Source: Macrosoma leucophasiata (taxonomy: Eukaryota; Arthropoda; Insecta; Lepidoptera; Hedylidae). From it: a stretch of 64,000 bases of DNA. The first letter of the stretch is position 1. Every line of letters starts with the position of its first letter. Under the pieces are notes generated by a model, which worked only from the letters and a program-made list of their open reading frames with translations, ran no database searches and had not been told where the DNA came from. Position numbers and translations under genes: made by a program. Where the stretch lies: positions 1,619,501-1,683,500 of the forward strand of contig JAWQUS010000004.1 in assembly GCA_036365455.1 (NCBI GenBank), given 5' to 3'. Shown here in pieces: positions 33,348-44,285 of the stretch.

Positions 33348-34621
33348 CGTGTCCGGGCGATGGTGTTATTATGTAGTTTAGAATTATGTGATGTATTATT
33401 TACTTAGGGAATTATTGTATCACTTGCACAAAGCTCTCAATTTCCTGATAGTTTTTTTTTTAATTTTAACCGAAATCAGTAAATTTTTACATTTATAATG
33501 TGTCTGGGGATATATGTCCAATTCTTTGTTAACGATATTATATAAGTGTGCTGCCTGCCTTGCGTACTGTCTCTTAGCAAATGTGGTTTAGACAAATACC
33601 GGGGGAGGAATGACATTCCTTCTTCTATGATTGTCTTGATCCATATCTTCTTTAAATGCAAGATTTTTATGTTTTTTGAGGACAATATGCAGAACGTAAA
33701 GCTTTCTCCCGTTAAAATATCAGCGGAGTCATAAAGGTTTTCAGTAGGCAATCGAAATTATTTAAGGTACATAACTTTAATTAACGATCTCTGGGCCCTT
33801 TCGAGCTCCAAAAATATAATTTTTGATAAAAAAAAAAAAATCAATGATACGTACATTTGTTTTAAAAGGCTTTGTGATGTAATATGACGCAAAGTTTTGA
33901 ATGTATATTAGTTTACGCGTACGATTCATATTAAGTTCGATGTGATCATGCCAGGACAGTCGCTGATCTAAGATTACTCCTAAATATTTCGTATGGTGTA
34001 CTTTATTTATTTTTTTGCAAGTGCAGTTTGAATTGAGTGCTATGGAACAATTGTGAATTTTTACATTGTATTGGTGGGAGGCTGGGTGCGATCACATATT
34101 GAAAAACAAATAAGTAATTCGTTTTGGTAGAATTCAAAGTTAACAGGTTATTATCAAGCCAGTTCGCTATCTTCATGAGACCCATTTCAGTTAATTTATG
34201 GACACGGTCCCAAGTTTTATCTGTAAAAACAATCGCAGTAAGAATCATCAGCATAAGAAAATATTCGTCCCCCCTCCAGTTCCATATTACACAGATTATT
34301 TATGTAGATGAGAAAAAGTGTTGGACCTAAAACGCTACCCTGAGGTACGCCATAAGTGACTGTTTCATTCGTGCTTATGAAGTCTCCAATCTTTACTCTT
34401 TGTTTTCGATCGCTTAAATAGTCTTTTAATAGTTTAAGAGGTGTACCCCTGATGCCAATATCTTCCAGTCTTTGTAGTAGTATGGAATTTGATACGGAAT
34501 CAAAAGCTTTTTTTAGATCTAAGAATACTGCAAGGCACCTAGATCCTTTATCTGTGTAATCTGCAACTAAAGAGGTGAGCGCCAGGACTGCGTCCTCCGT
34601 AGACTTTCCTTGTCGGAATCC
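33008..34621 (-). pseudogene. Jockey-type LINE, 5'-truncated, decayed reverse transcriptase
   Basis: Minus-strand translation starts in the RT domain with GFRQGKSTEDAV, then motif A FLDLKKAFDSV, motif B YGVPQGSVLGP and catalytic YADD. A frameshift right after YADD moves the reading to TAIVFTDKTWDRV..LTLNSTKTNYL. Further on KYLGVILDQRLSWHDHI, LERAQRSLIKV and a stop, then LPTENLYDSADILT are typical jockey post-RT sequence. The 3' UTR ends in ATTATTGTAT repeats. It sits in a Family A element with a 6-bp repeat GCGTAT on both sides (33002-33007, 34622-34627). It lacks ORF1 and the endonuclease and cannot be active. Confidence 0.85.
33299..33340. repeat. (GT)21 microsatellite
   Basis: 42 bp of pure GT inside the 3' region of the jockey copy. 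Confidence 0.95.
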
Positions 34622-35251
34622 GCGTATGCACCACCGCATTACTACCTGGTGCCAAATGGTAGTGTTTAGCACTATCGTGTTCGGGTTAGATGGTAATGTA
34701 TGGCCCCGTAATAACCATCACAGACACATAAGAACAGGTCTCAGGGGTGGCAAGTGTGACAATGCATCTGCATTTTGAACTCTGGTTTTTGTATATGTCT
34801 TTAGGCTGCCAGTCATCACTTAACATCAATGTGAGCTGAATGATTGTTTACCACCTTCCTTACATAAAAGAAAATCGAACTGCAAGGTTGGTTTGGCGGG
34901 TGGGTATGGTGCAGTGCAATAGAACTGCAAACCAAACGCGCAGTCTGATTGCAGTTCAATTGCAGTCGGCGTGCGGTCGTGTGTACTGCACACCGACTAC
35001 AATCGAACTGCCTGCTTTTGCAGTGCTATCGCAGTCATGTCAACTGCATTCAAACTGCAATTTGCTGTTGGATTGCAGTTGCAATGCGGTCCGTCTGCCC
35101 ATAGCCTTAAATTTGAGATTGCGCTAATGATGTTACGTATGACCGATTCTAGAGCATGAGTTGCGTCCATCTTTTGTCGCGGAATTTGGAAAGGTTGATA
35201 GGGAGATGGAGTGACAAGGTCACAGATAATGTTACTGTTTTATGACACATA

Positions 35252-35548
35252 CATAGAGCAACACGGGCCACCGGCCGCGGCGAACCGGAGGGGAGTAGCC
35301 GTAGCGTTTATTACCGATGTAAAACAGTCTTTTTGCGGGGAGAAGTTTGTGTGACACACATACTCACACAACAAAAATCGTTTATTACTACGAAACTCAC
35401 ACCTTGACTTTAACAAAACACATAAAAATTTCACGCACACTCAAACATCTCTCCCACTTGTGATTGTAATTTGACAGAGGGGAAAGCCTGCATATGGCTA
35501 CTCCCCTCCGGTCCGCCGCGGCCGGTGGACCGTGTTGCTTGCTCTATG
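35252..35548. mobile_element. Family H hAT MITE, complete, with TSD
   Basis: Ends CATAGAGCAAC..CTCTATG with GC-rich arms of about 48 bp (CCACCGGCCGCGGCG, GGAGGGGAGTAGCC). Exact 8-bp TSD GACACATA at 35244-35251 and 35549-35556. An 8-bp TSD is diagnostic of hAT. The right arm has a 4-bp TTGC duplication. Confidence 0.88.
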
Positions 35549-35700
35549 GACACATAAAACAACAGATAAAATAAAAGCGTCGTTTTGAAATTTATGTTTT
35601 TACATCACATTTTATTATCGGAGATAATTCCTTTTCCAAAAACATGTTTGATATAGTGAGCTCATGTGAGATAAAGTTCAAAGATTAATCTGTTATTTTT

Positions 35701-35856
35701 TATGTAAAGGTTTTTCTTTATAGAATGAAGGTAACAAACAAGCCTGCAGTTCCCATGGATATTAAATGATGACTGCAGCAGACACTCACACAAAAACTAG
35801 AGTTCAAAATGCATGCAAAACGCATCTGCGTTGCCACCCCTGAGACCTACATCATG
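35701..35856 (-). mobile_element. Family A 3' half, diverged
   Basis: TTTTATGTAAAGG..AACAAACAAGCCTGCAGTTC, GATGACTGCAGC, CGTTGCCACCCCTGAGACCT. Confidence 0.65.
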
Positions 35857-35980
35857 TGCTTTGCTTTCGGTACAAATAATGCCAATTTTTTTGATTACCG
35901 ATGATGACCGATATTGCATGACTCGAATTAATTATATATGGCTATAATCACGGAATCGATTTATCTGTGGTTATAATAAA

Positions 35981-36108
35981 ATAGACAATAATAATAAACT
36001 TTATTGGAAAACAAAAGTATGTTGACATTGCATTGACACTGGAGCCTCCATTTAAGCACATGCTGAATGCCTGTGGAGATTCCGCTCTTCTCTTCACAAA
36101 AGTCTGTC
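35981..36108 (-). repeat. Jockey-like LINE 3' UTR fragment
   Basis: On the minus strand AGAAGAGCGGAATCTCCACA..TGCTTAAATGGAGGCTCCAG..TTTATTATTATTG parallels the 3' UTR of the jockey copy (AGAGCGGGTTCTCC, TGCTTAAAAGGAGACTC). Confidence 0.6.
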
Positions 36109-36144
36109 AAGACGAGTCCGATTCGCACTTGGCCGGTCTTTTAA
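36109..36144 (-). repeat. Family J end fragment
   Basis: TAAAAGACCGGCCAAGTGCG followed by AATCGGACTCG on the minus strand. Confidence 0.6.
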
Positions 36145-36628
36145 CTTTTGTGGTATATAACCCTAAGCAATGAGGAAATCGATTCAAGGAGGAGGTATGA
36201 CATAAAGATCATAGCAGTACTGGCTTTTACCATGTCCCCATGATTTTGAAACACCCAACAATTTTACTTATCAAAACCTAATAATCAAAGTGTATACAAG
36301 GTTTCCCATACATCTGCGTAACTGACACAGTTACAAAGTTAACTCTTATAATCACGGTAGCCGTTTCATAACGGATTTTTTGTGGGATTAAAATTGAAAC
36401 GCGCCAGTACACAATGCATCACCGACATGATTACGGCCTGTCAAGCGGCCAAATGAATTTGGTTATATTTAATGTATACATGCAAACGATAATGGCATCA
36501 ACGGTGAAGACATATCAGGGAAAAAAGGTCGATTGTTACGTGATAACTTCTTTACGGTTTCGGATTAAAAGCTGAACTGATCTGTGTCAAATACAGATTT
36601 TAGTTGGTATTGCAATAAATCATGTACC

Positions 36629-36874
36629 TACAGTGCGCAGCAAGATATATTGTACATCGGGCTTAGGAGGGGAGACTTCGGATAATTTCGGCTCTGTACA
36701 GCGATATCTCTTTCCCACACAGCCTGTAACGTTTGTCGACCATTTTGATCAAGTTTTGACCAATACCGGACTATTATTGCCAGGGTGCTGCAGAGATAAC
36801 GCTCTACGAACTCGAAACTAGCCGATTGTACCTCTCCTAAGCTCAATGAGCAATATTTATTGACGGGTACTGTA
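36629..36874. mobile_element. Family L mariner-like MITE
   Basis: Ends TACAGTGCGCAGCAAGATAT and its diverged inverted partner ..AATATTTATTGACGGGTACTGTA, with TA at both edges. Internal landmarks (TTTGATCAAGTTTTGACC, GATAACGCTCTACGAACTCG) match 49178-49441. A related unoccupied sequence is at 37662-37747. Confidence 0.75.
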
Positions 36875-36876
36875 CG

Positions 36877-37082
36877 CTTTCGTAGGTTTTCGCGAGCTTC
36901 ATACATTGTAGAATCTAAATTTGCGGATTTTCTCGCGTATACAATACTCGGTCGCTTTCCAGCTACCGAGGTCAGTCTGCTCGTGACCACGGTAGCTGGA
37001 AAGCGACCGAAACGTCGGGTATGAGAAGAAGTTTGGAAGTATTGTATACGCGAGAAAATCCATAAATTTAGATTCTACAACA
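36877..37082. mobile_element. Family K Penelope-like insertion with long inverted arms
   Basis: Two arms of roughly 60 bp (AGAATCTAAATTTGCGGATT, GCGTATACAATACT, CGGTCGCTTTCCAGCTACCG) face each other. Flanked by a 12-bp direct repeat GGGTACTGTACG at 36865-36876 and 37083-37094, so it inserted in the right end of the Family L MITE. The right arm carries CTGGAAAGCGACCGAAACGT. Confidence 0.6.
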
Positions 37083-37111
37083 GGGTACTGTACGGCTTGT
37101 AAGGCTACCTA

Positions 37112-37413
37112 TACGACTGGAATCCCAGGGATAGGCAGAGGTGAATGCATGCATACAAGCATATATACAAACACCCCCGATTCGCCGGTTACATTTTGGC
37201 CCATGTAACCGGTGCGGTGGCGAGCTTGTCGACATCTCCGGGCACATACCAAACTCCGAGGCACTGGGAAACTTTCTGAAAATGGAAATTTCCCAGTAGA
37301 ACCAGAGATAAAGGATTTCACATCGTTATCTATGACAGCCCCGACCCGTGAATGGGACCCAAGACCCCAGTGCAGTACTAGTGGCCTGCTACTACAAGAC
37401 TATTGAGGCAGTT
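37112..37413 (-). mobile_element. Family B SINE, near full length, diverged
   Basis: All B body blocks are present (GGCGAGCTTGTCGACATCTC, TCCGAGGCACTGGGAAACTT). The tRNA head reads box A CAATAGTCTTGTAGTAGC, with a mutated box B. Confidence 0.75.
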
Positions 37414-37661
37414 GATATGATTATCAGAAAAAAAGGTTTTAGAAACTTCAATATCATATTCAATGATCTATCTATAGGTTTGATTTTTTAGGTCTCTTGT
37501 TACACTGCGATCTGTCGCCACAGGCACATTTTATCAGTGGGTAGGTTGGGTCACTTAGCAATTTCGGTGTGCGATCTATGTCGTATCCTTTTTTATTTCA
37601 TGTCGCAAATTGAGTATGTTGTGGGGCATCTCATACCGTCTTTAATTTGGTTTTGAGTTAG

Positions 37662-37747
37662 CAACTGAATTGATCTGTCAAATACGACTTTTAGTTGGGA
37701 TTGCTTTAAATCATGTAAGGTTTGTAAGGCTACCTACACGACTGGAA
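37662..37747. repeat. Duplicate of the DNA flanking the MITE at 36629
   Basis: ATTGATCTGTCAAATACGAC..AAATCATGTA then TTGTAAGGCTACCTACACGA joins without the MITE or PLE insertion. It acts as an empty-site paralogue of 36566-36628 plus 37095-37120. Confidence 0.7.
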
Positions 37748-38194
37748 CGTTCTATGTTCAGCACGAACGCAGTGATTCTCACATAAATCAGTAATTCTAT
37801 TGTTCATGTTGGCTGTTGGCTAATGTTTGATGGTGAATTATGTTAATAAGTACCTACTAGATGGGCGAAGGACGACCGTTTCCGTGGGTAAGGGCCCTTT
37901 TTTGTTTAGCTATTGTTTGTTTAATTTGAAGTCGGATCAATGGAAAATCAACGACTATTAGGGGCGCTACACACATAATCGGCACAGTCGGGCGGCTTAA
38001 TCATGTGTAGATAAAAGTTCGAGAAAGAGTGCAACGCTATACATGCAGGCGCTATACATCTAAATTCGGATAAGCTCAGATGATCAACAACGAAGCAGCA
38101 TAAATCGGAATATCCGATTAGTAATGCGGCCATGCTTACGCCCTCGAGCTCTTACACTGGATCTCTACTACCAGTTAATAATTAGTCTAATTTT

Positions 38195-38331
38195 GGGTGA
38201 CCACACAAAACTGCGATGCGATGCGACACCGCATCGCAGGCGATGTATTCGTGTGATTGGGCGGCCGATGTATTCGTGCGAGCTCCCATATATTTGCGAT
38301 GCGATGCGAATTCGCAGTTTTGTGTGGGCCC
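38195..38331. mobile_element. Small MITE with CCACACAAAACTGCGA ends
   Basis: Left GGGTGACCACACAAAACTGC and right GCAGTTTTGTGTGGGCCC are inverted repeats. The interior carries repeated GCATCGCATCGC words. The TSD is not clear (TTT versus TTA). Confidence 0.65.
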
Positions 38332-38995
38332 TTAACTATACTCCTTTTATTCTTTACCTAGTAAATATATCTGTAACATCAATGCAAACAGTATCAGAAG
38401 TTATAATTATTAGCCATTTCATGACTAAAAAGAAACAAAAAGCAAACGGCACCCTAACTAGGTAGACAGCGCCCGAGTCGCAGTGCACGATCAATCGTGT
38501 AGTATAAAAGCTTTTTAGTGTTGAAAGTTAGCAGGAATCAATTGTCTTATTTTAATTAGAGCCGCCCACGTTTTAATCGACTAGGAGCTGCTAGCTAGCA
38601 TTAGAACTATTTAGAACATTAGAATTTGTGCAATACAATGCAAATTGCTTCGCGTTAATTGTTGTTTATGTTATGTTCATATCAGTTTTTGTTTAAGTCT
38701 ATAACCTCGACATGCCGACGGGACTATTTGCTAGCCTCCGTTATATTATAATGGTGTTAATAAAACTTAATGTGTTGAAATTGATGTCGTGTAAAATAAT
38801 TAATTTAAAGATCTGATTTAAGTCGACTTTTAGAAATGTTGTGTTAAGAACAACATTTTGTAATTACACGAATGTCAAAGAAATTGTAAAGGGTAGTAAC
38901 TTTTGAAATAGGTAGTAGAATAGTAGACGTCAAATTTCCTATCCATTATTTTTATTAAAAAAACCACAATCATGTGTTATTGCAAAAAATTAAAA

Positions 38996-39314
38996 TTAAA
39001 AATTGGAGTGTCTGTTCGTAATATAAAAATAACAGCTTTTTACTAAATGCATATATATGTATGTATACACGGTACATATGCCAAAACAACATTTTTTACC
39101 ATTTTTGTCAGTCTGTCTGTCTGTTTGTTTGTTTCCGTTAATCTCGGGAACGGCTGGACCGATTTTGACGGGACTTTCACTGGCAGATAGCTTATGTAAT
39201 AAGGAGTAACTTAGGCAATTTTTATTTTTTCTTTTACACTAGCTGCGCTCACGACTTAAGTAGATACTGAACAATCATAAATTCTCACGAGGACGGAGTC
39301 GCGGGCACAGCTAG
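38996..39314 (+). mobile_element. Helitron-like element
   Basis: Starts near AATTGGAGTGTCTGTTCGTA and ends GAGTCGCGGGCACAGCTAG then T. Includes the GTCTGTCTGTCTGTTTG run and GACGGGACTTTCACTGGCAG. Confidence 0.65.
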
Positions 39315-40098
39315 TATTATATAAAATAAAATTTTCGCACTTATCATCACAGAAGAAACATAAGCAGTTCGAACTAAACTAAATTTTAAAAAATCTACCG
39401 GAAAAGGCGGAACAATAAGATTGTACCTACGTATTTTTGAAAGCGCAACATTTTCAATTTGACATTTGTGGCAGTTTTGCCGCCATGTTTCAGATGTCAC
39501 AAATTCCGAAAGATTTTGCGAAACCACATTAAAACCTCGAGAATTTAAAGGAAAATAAATAGCTACCTACGTAGTTGCAAAGAGCACATTTCAGTTTATC
39601 AGCAAATGGCACTCCAGCCTGCAGGTTAAATAAATATAAAAAAATCACATCTCATTGTAAATGTCGGTCAGTTCGATTTGACTTATTATGTTAATGACAG
39701 TGGAACGGACATAGACAAAGTTAATTTTTGCTGCGAACGGAACGTTAGTTCGTTGCTCCCGCCATATTTGACCATAGACTATGGCGTAGTGTTGCCGGTT
39801 AACAGAGCATGACCATAAACTACAAAGGCCTTGCGTTTGAATGTTCGGTTTTGGAACGCATCAGTAAGTTTTTATGGACGTTTCATGGGCTCGTTACCAT
39901 TATTTTCATATTAAAACTAATTTTAATAATCTACAGATAATACATAATACCAGACCCACTAGATACGTAAGATGACTTAGATTTAGGCACAGACCAATCA
40001 GATGGATTAAGGTAATTTCAGCATCTAAGTGTGAGATTCACAGACCGCACTACGACTTAAATTTGAGCAAAGTATGCTTAGAACTGTCAGTAAAGTAT

Positions 40099-40319
40099 GA
40101 GTTTTGACAGTTCTAAGCGTAGGTACCTACTTAGCTGGAAGTAAAGTGAAATGAAATACCTAGTAATGAAATAATAATTTATTTTCTTACTACAATACAC
40201 AACAGAGTTTTGAGAGTTTTGACAGTTCTAAGCGTAGGTACCTACTTAGCTGGAAGTAAAGTGAAATGAAATACCTAGTAATGAAATAATAATTTATTTT
40301 CTTACTACAATACACAACA
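40099..40319. repeat. 115-bp tandem duplication
   Basis: Units at 40099-40213 and 40214-40319 are essentially identical (GAGTTTTGACAGTTCTAAGC..). It is recent, or was kept identical by conversion. Confidence 0.92.
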
Positions 40320-40479
40320 AATTCATTATTATTTAAACGATGATTTCTTTGTTGAACACAAAGAAATCATACATTTCAGAGTATATTGTGGAAGACTGGT
40401 GACTAAGCTAGGCTTTATGGGCCTGTGGTTCGGGTCGCCAGGTCTCCATCCTTTGCCACTTTACGTTTTGGTGCTTAAA

Positions 40480-40691
40480 AATTAAAAAAAAAATACGCTT
40501 ACACTCACAGCCCCACAATAGTTATAAACCTGTGTCGTGGATGCCGTTGTACACAAACAGCACATACACAAACACCCAGACCCGAAACAAATATCTAGAG
40601 GCCATTCAAATATTTGTCCCGGTGCGGGGATCGAACCCGCGACTCTTCGAATCAAACGGTCATCTCACACCGCTGGACTAACCGGGTCGTC
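40480..40691 (-). mobile_element. Family C tRNA-derived SINE, full length, nested
   Basis: On the minus strand GACGACCCGGTTAGTCCAGC, box B GGGTTCGATCCCCGC, body CCGGGACAAATATTTGAATG and tail GTGAGTGTAAGCGTA then A-rich (complement T-rich) DNA. It lies inside the TIR element 40031-40737. Confidence 0.82.
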
Positions 40692-41087
40692 AAACTTAGC
40701 TTATTACAAAAGTCGTAGTGCGGTCTGTGAATTTCACCCTGAGATTGTAATGTATTTGTTCTTCTGCTTAGTTTAACATTACAGAACAATAATTCAGTCT
40801 TTCTTTCGAACATAAAAGCTGCCGCAGAGACATACCTATTTTGTCAGGATTCCCAAATAAAGATATATGAACTTTCCAAACAAGCAAAGGACGGATTAAG
40901 TTAGAGATCACACTGGACATGATCCTCTTCGACTATGCCTTGTACGTATATACGTATAGAAAATAAAATCCTTATAAAAGAAGATCCTAGATAATTTGAA
41001 GTAGATAAGTATATGCACCAAGAACGTAGGTCCGCCTTACTAAATATTGGAATAAATAAATAAATAAATAATTGGCTCTCAAAGGGG

Positions 41088-41160
41088 GCTGATGGGTGAG
41101 GAGGGGAAATCAGGCGGGACGTCAAAGTGTTCATTTTAAACGCAGTATTATTACATATTC
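41088..41160 (-). repeat. Family M fragment
   Basis: GGGGAAATCAGGCGGGACGT..CGCAGTATTATTACATATTC matches the antisense M start. Confidence 0.6.
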
Positions 41161-41699
41161 TCTAGCAGCGGATCCGATCCTCGAGGACACATAAGACATA
41201 GGTATGCGATTAGGGACCCCAACTCGATATGATCTATTCACTTAAGAATTTGACCATGATCTCTACTCGCATTAAAACATTAACACGACAAGTTTTCGAA
41301 TCTTATAAAATGTCACTAAACAAACACGATTAAATAATCAAGTCGACCTCAAAATCGATTACAATTCTATATTCGATTGAATCAATCTCGAGTTGAATCG
41401 TGACGCGATATTAGATAACCATAATGTTTATGGTTATGTCAATCTGGTTCAAATAAATAGTATGAAATGGAAAAGTACAACCGACCTTGAAATATCAATA
41501 ATAACAAATCATACAAAGTCGGTTAACGGCGCCAATTTGTTAATTGTTTTACATAAATTATTTCTATCTAGATATGAATTACATTATAATAATGTTTACT
41601 AATAAACAGCAGAAATCTTTTTTTAATCATTACTGGATGCAATAATGTGTCATTGAGTTTCTAAGCGGTAAGAGTTAAAGGGAATCTCGAAGAAAATTC

Positions 41700-41946
41700 G
41701 ACTGGTGGTAGAACTCCACTGACGGAGCTTGAGGGCCTAGGCACCACCTAATATACTTGCTGCTAAATGGTAGTGTTCCGCACTATCGTGTTCTGGTCAG
41801 GTGGTTATGTACAGTCCTGTAATTTTCGGCACAGAAGCATACCTTAGGCCTCAGGAGTGGTAACGCATCTGCATTTTAACATTTTTAACCCTGGTCTTTG
41901 TGTGTCTATAGGCTGCAGTCATTACTTAAAATCAATGTGAACTGAA
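41700..41946 (+). mobile_element. Family A element, 3' end eroded
   Basis: GACTGGTGGTAGAACTCCAC to TTAAAATCAATGTGAACTG. CGCATT is deleted between ACCACC and CTAATA. Confidence 0.75.
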
Positions 41947-42406
41947 AAAATGGTCTCCAGTTATCCATAATCCATAAATAATAGACTATATGAATTAAAA
42001 TTATTAGGTAGGCCTAAAATTACTTTCAAAACATTATTACTGTAGGTGTATATTGCTCGTTTTATAACACTAGAAATGTCTTGTCTAGAAAGGATTACGT
42101 ATAATTTTTATAACAGTACAACTAGCGACATTCTAATATGGTATACACTCGTAAAAGCTCCTCGAATATAGATGTATATAATGGTTACCGCCAAATACCG
42201 GTAAATGATAGGGATGCTAACGATACATCGATGTTTTACTGTCAGTCAAAACATATTCTTTAATGCCATGAATTTGGTAATTAAGCAAATAGACATCTAC
42301 ATAATAATATATACAAAACTCAGTGGTCAAAATGCAGATGCGCTATCTTATCTAGGTGAGAAATAACGCACCACGTGATATCCACGTTTTTGAGCTCGCA
42401 CACTTT

Positions 42407-42652
42407 AACCACCATCACACTGCGAACACTCCGCCAAAATGCCATAGAAACGCTTAATTTGGTCTGTATTACACAGACATCAATCAGTGACGCGAGTGAT
42501 TTACACGTGCACCTGTGTGCGTAGCACGTAGAAAATACCAAGCGTTGCCCATAAGAGGGGAGGGGGGGGGAAGGTTGGGTGAGGCATGGCAATCGGGCGG
42601 GACGTCGAAGTGTCCATTCTATACGTAGTATTATTACATATTCTCTGCCACC
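42407..42652 (-). mobile_element. Family M MITE-like element, near full length
   Basis: Minus strand: CAGAGAATATGTAATAATAC, GACACTTCGACGTCCCGCCC, ACACAGGTGCACGTGTAAAT, TTTGGCGGAGTG. A G-rich run (GGGGAGGGGGGGGG) sits in the middle. Confidence 0.65.
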
Positions 42653-42743
42653 ATATACAAAACTATTGCACAGGCACTATGCTGGTGGCATTTATGGGCA
42701 ATTTGATCCATCATTTAATTTTGTATTTAAGTACCTAGTAATA

Positions 42744-42822
42744 ATGTATGTATGTATCTTCACTCTAAGTCCTTTACGGGGTAGGCAGAGTCCGTGCTTC
42801 TTCTACATTCCTCCTAACATAA
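42744..42822 (-). repeat. RTE-like LINE tail fragment
   Basis: Minus strand GGACTCTGCCTACCCCGTAA then AGTGAAGATACATACATACA, as at 14.9 kb. Confidence 0.6.
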
Positions 42823-43553
42823 TATTCATTTTTTTTAATGATTATTATGATTTTTTTGTTTCTTTTTATTTTAAGTGTCAGATCAATGGTTGTCCGAAAA
42901 AAAATGCAATGCAATATAGTATGTTTATAACAGCACTAAGTTTTCGATAATACTTTCTAATTAAACAACTCTAAAGTATAATACGATATTGAACTAAATA
43001 ACTCTACATAAATTTAATTCAACGTTATTTGAAGCATATTCTCAAAAGCAATTTATTTTCTAAGCATTTTTTCCTGAACATCAATATATCGATTACACAA
43101 TTACTATGTTACCATCACTATACACAAACATTCTCACGGCAGATTGAATCAACCTTATACGTACAACATACTGTACATTTTACTCAGAATTTATCGAGTG
43201 TCGTTGTCCATATCATAACTTCCACAATTGGCAGCACATTTACTTGTACCATTTACATTGACGACTTTGTAGTGTGTGGGTGAAATTTATTTGCTTACAT
43301 ATATTACGTTCAGGCCGAGTCCTTAAACACAGGTTATATGGCTTAAAATTGCGTAGAACATTGTGTGACATAGGTCATTACGCCTCGAGATAATAAAGAA
43401 AGTTGCGCTTTGAATATTTTTGAAATACGACATGGTTGCAGTCAATTATAGTACCCAGTCAGATATATTGCACATCGAGTCTACGAAGAGACAATCAGCT
43501 AGTTTCAACTTCGTGGAGCGTTATCTGTGCTGCACACTGTCCCCTGTAAGTAG

Positions 43554-43841
43554 TTTTTACTGGTGGTAGAGCTCCACTGACGGAGCTCGAGGGCGTAGGC
43601 ACCACCGCATTACCTAGTATATTTGCCGCTACATGGTAGTGTTCAGTACTAACGTGTGCCGGTCAGGTGGTAATGTACGACCCTGTAATTTCCGGCACAG
43701 AGGCATAACACCTTAGGCCTCAGGAGTGGTAACGCATCTGCATTTTGACGTTAGTCTTTGTGTGGGTGTCTATAGGCTGCAGTCATCACTTAACATCAAT
43801 GTGAACTGCATGGTTGTTTACCACTTCCATTACATAAAAAA
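43554..43841 (+). mobile_element. Family A element, full length, nested in MITE
   Basis: TTTTTACTGGTGGTAGAGCT to CCATTACATAAAAAAA with every hairpin block. Its position inside Family L shows A was active after L. Confidence 0.88.
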
Positions 43842-43944
43842 AGCACTGATAATTCGGTTATTGGTAAAAATTGATCAAAATGGTCTACAAACATCTCTTA
43901 GGCAAGGTGCGAAAGAGATAACGCTCTACAGACCCGAAATAAGC

Positions 43945-43976
43945 CGAAGTCTAAGGAGACTTCGGCTTATTATTGT
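43945..43976. repeat. Perfect 14-bp hairpin at MITE edge
   Basis: ATAAGCCGAAGTCT, loop AAGG, AGACTTCGGCTTAT. The first arm is normal Family L sequence. The second replaces the expected MITE end. Confidence 0.8.
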
Positions 43977-44285
43977 GAGCTATGAAATATGGACAAGACA
44001 TGAGGATGCGAAACAGCTGGTTCTGTATAAATCGAAAAAGGTTTATTTCAAAAGAAAAGCCATCCACCTACACACCTTTATTGAACTATACCGATATGGT
44101 AACACATTAATATAACGAGGAACAAAACGATTATTTATTTATTTAATTTATGGATGATGACACAAGTTTGTGACTAAGTTTATCTTCCAAGAAAGTAATG
44201 AGTTAATTTACAAGATAACGCACTGATATTGCAATTTTGATTACAGTCTCTACATGACTAAATGAACCTAAATTGCGTAGACAGT

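Larger units (their letters stand above)
32969..34872 (+). mobile_element. Family A element split by a LINE
   Basis: 5' piece 32969-33007 (AGAGCTCTAGTGACGGAGCT, GCGGGCGTAT) and 3' piece 34622-34872 (ACCACCGCATTACTACC..TTACATAAAAG). Flanked by AATCGAA at 32962-32968 and 34873-34879, a likely 7-bp TSD inside the surrounding MITE. Confidence 0.75.
32875..35106. mobile_element. Candidate PIF/Harbinger-type MITE, host of nested insertions
   Basis: Terminal inverted repeats contain CAGACGGACCGCATT (left 32884) and AATGCGGTCCGTCTG (right). Both ends are flanked by TTA (32872-32874, 35107-35109), the 3-bp TSD size of Harbinger elements. The interior is built of repeated CTGCAATCGAACTGC-like words. 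A Family A element, itself split by a jockey LINE, interrupts it, so the original unit was about 0.33 kb. The superfamily is inferred from the TSD only. Confidence 0.6.
40031..40737. mobile_element. TIR element containing a tandem duplication and a nested SINE
   Basis: 28-bp ends: left GTGAGATTCACAGACCGCAC.., right ..GTGCGGTCTGTGAATTTCAC, one or two mismatches apart. Inside are a 13-bp inverted repeat CTTAGAACTGTCA/TGACAGTTCTAAG, a 115-bp tandem duplication and a Family C SINE. The TSD is unclear, so no superfamily is assigned. Confidence 0.7.
43447..43985. mobile_element. Family L MITE interrupted by Family A
   Basis: Left part 43447-43553 (ATATTGCACATCGAGTC, CTGCACACTGTC) and right part 43842-43985 (TTGATCAAAATGGTCTAC, GAGATAACGCTCTACAGACC). 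The right terminus is lost and replaced by a perfect inverted repeat. Confidence 0.7.

Noticed and set aside
34622..34672. N-terminal part of the long RT frame
   Set aside because: These codons are antisense Family A sequence fused by the insertion. The LINE begins at 34621.
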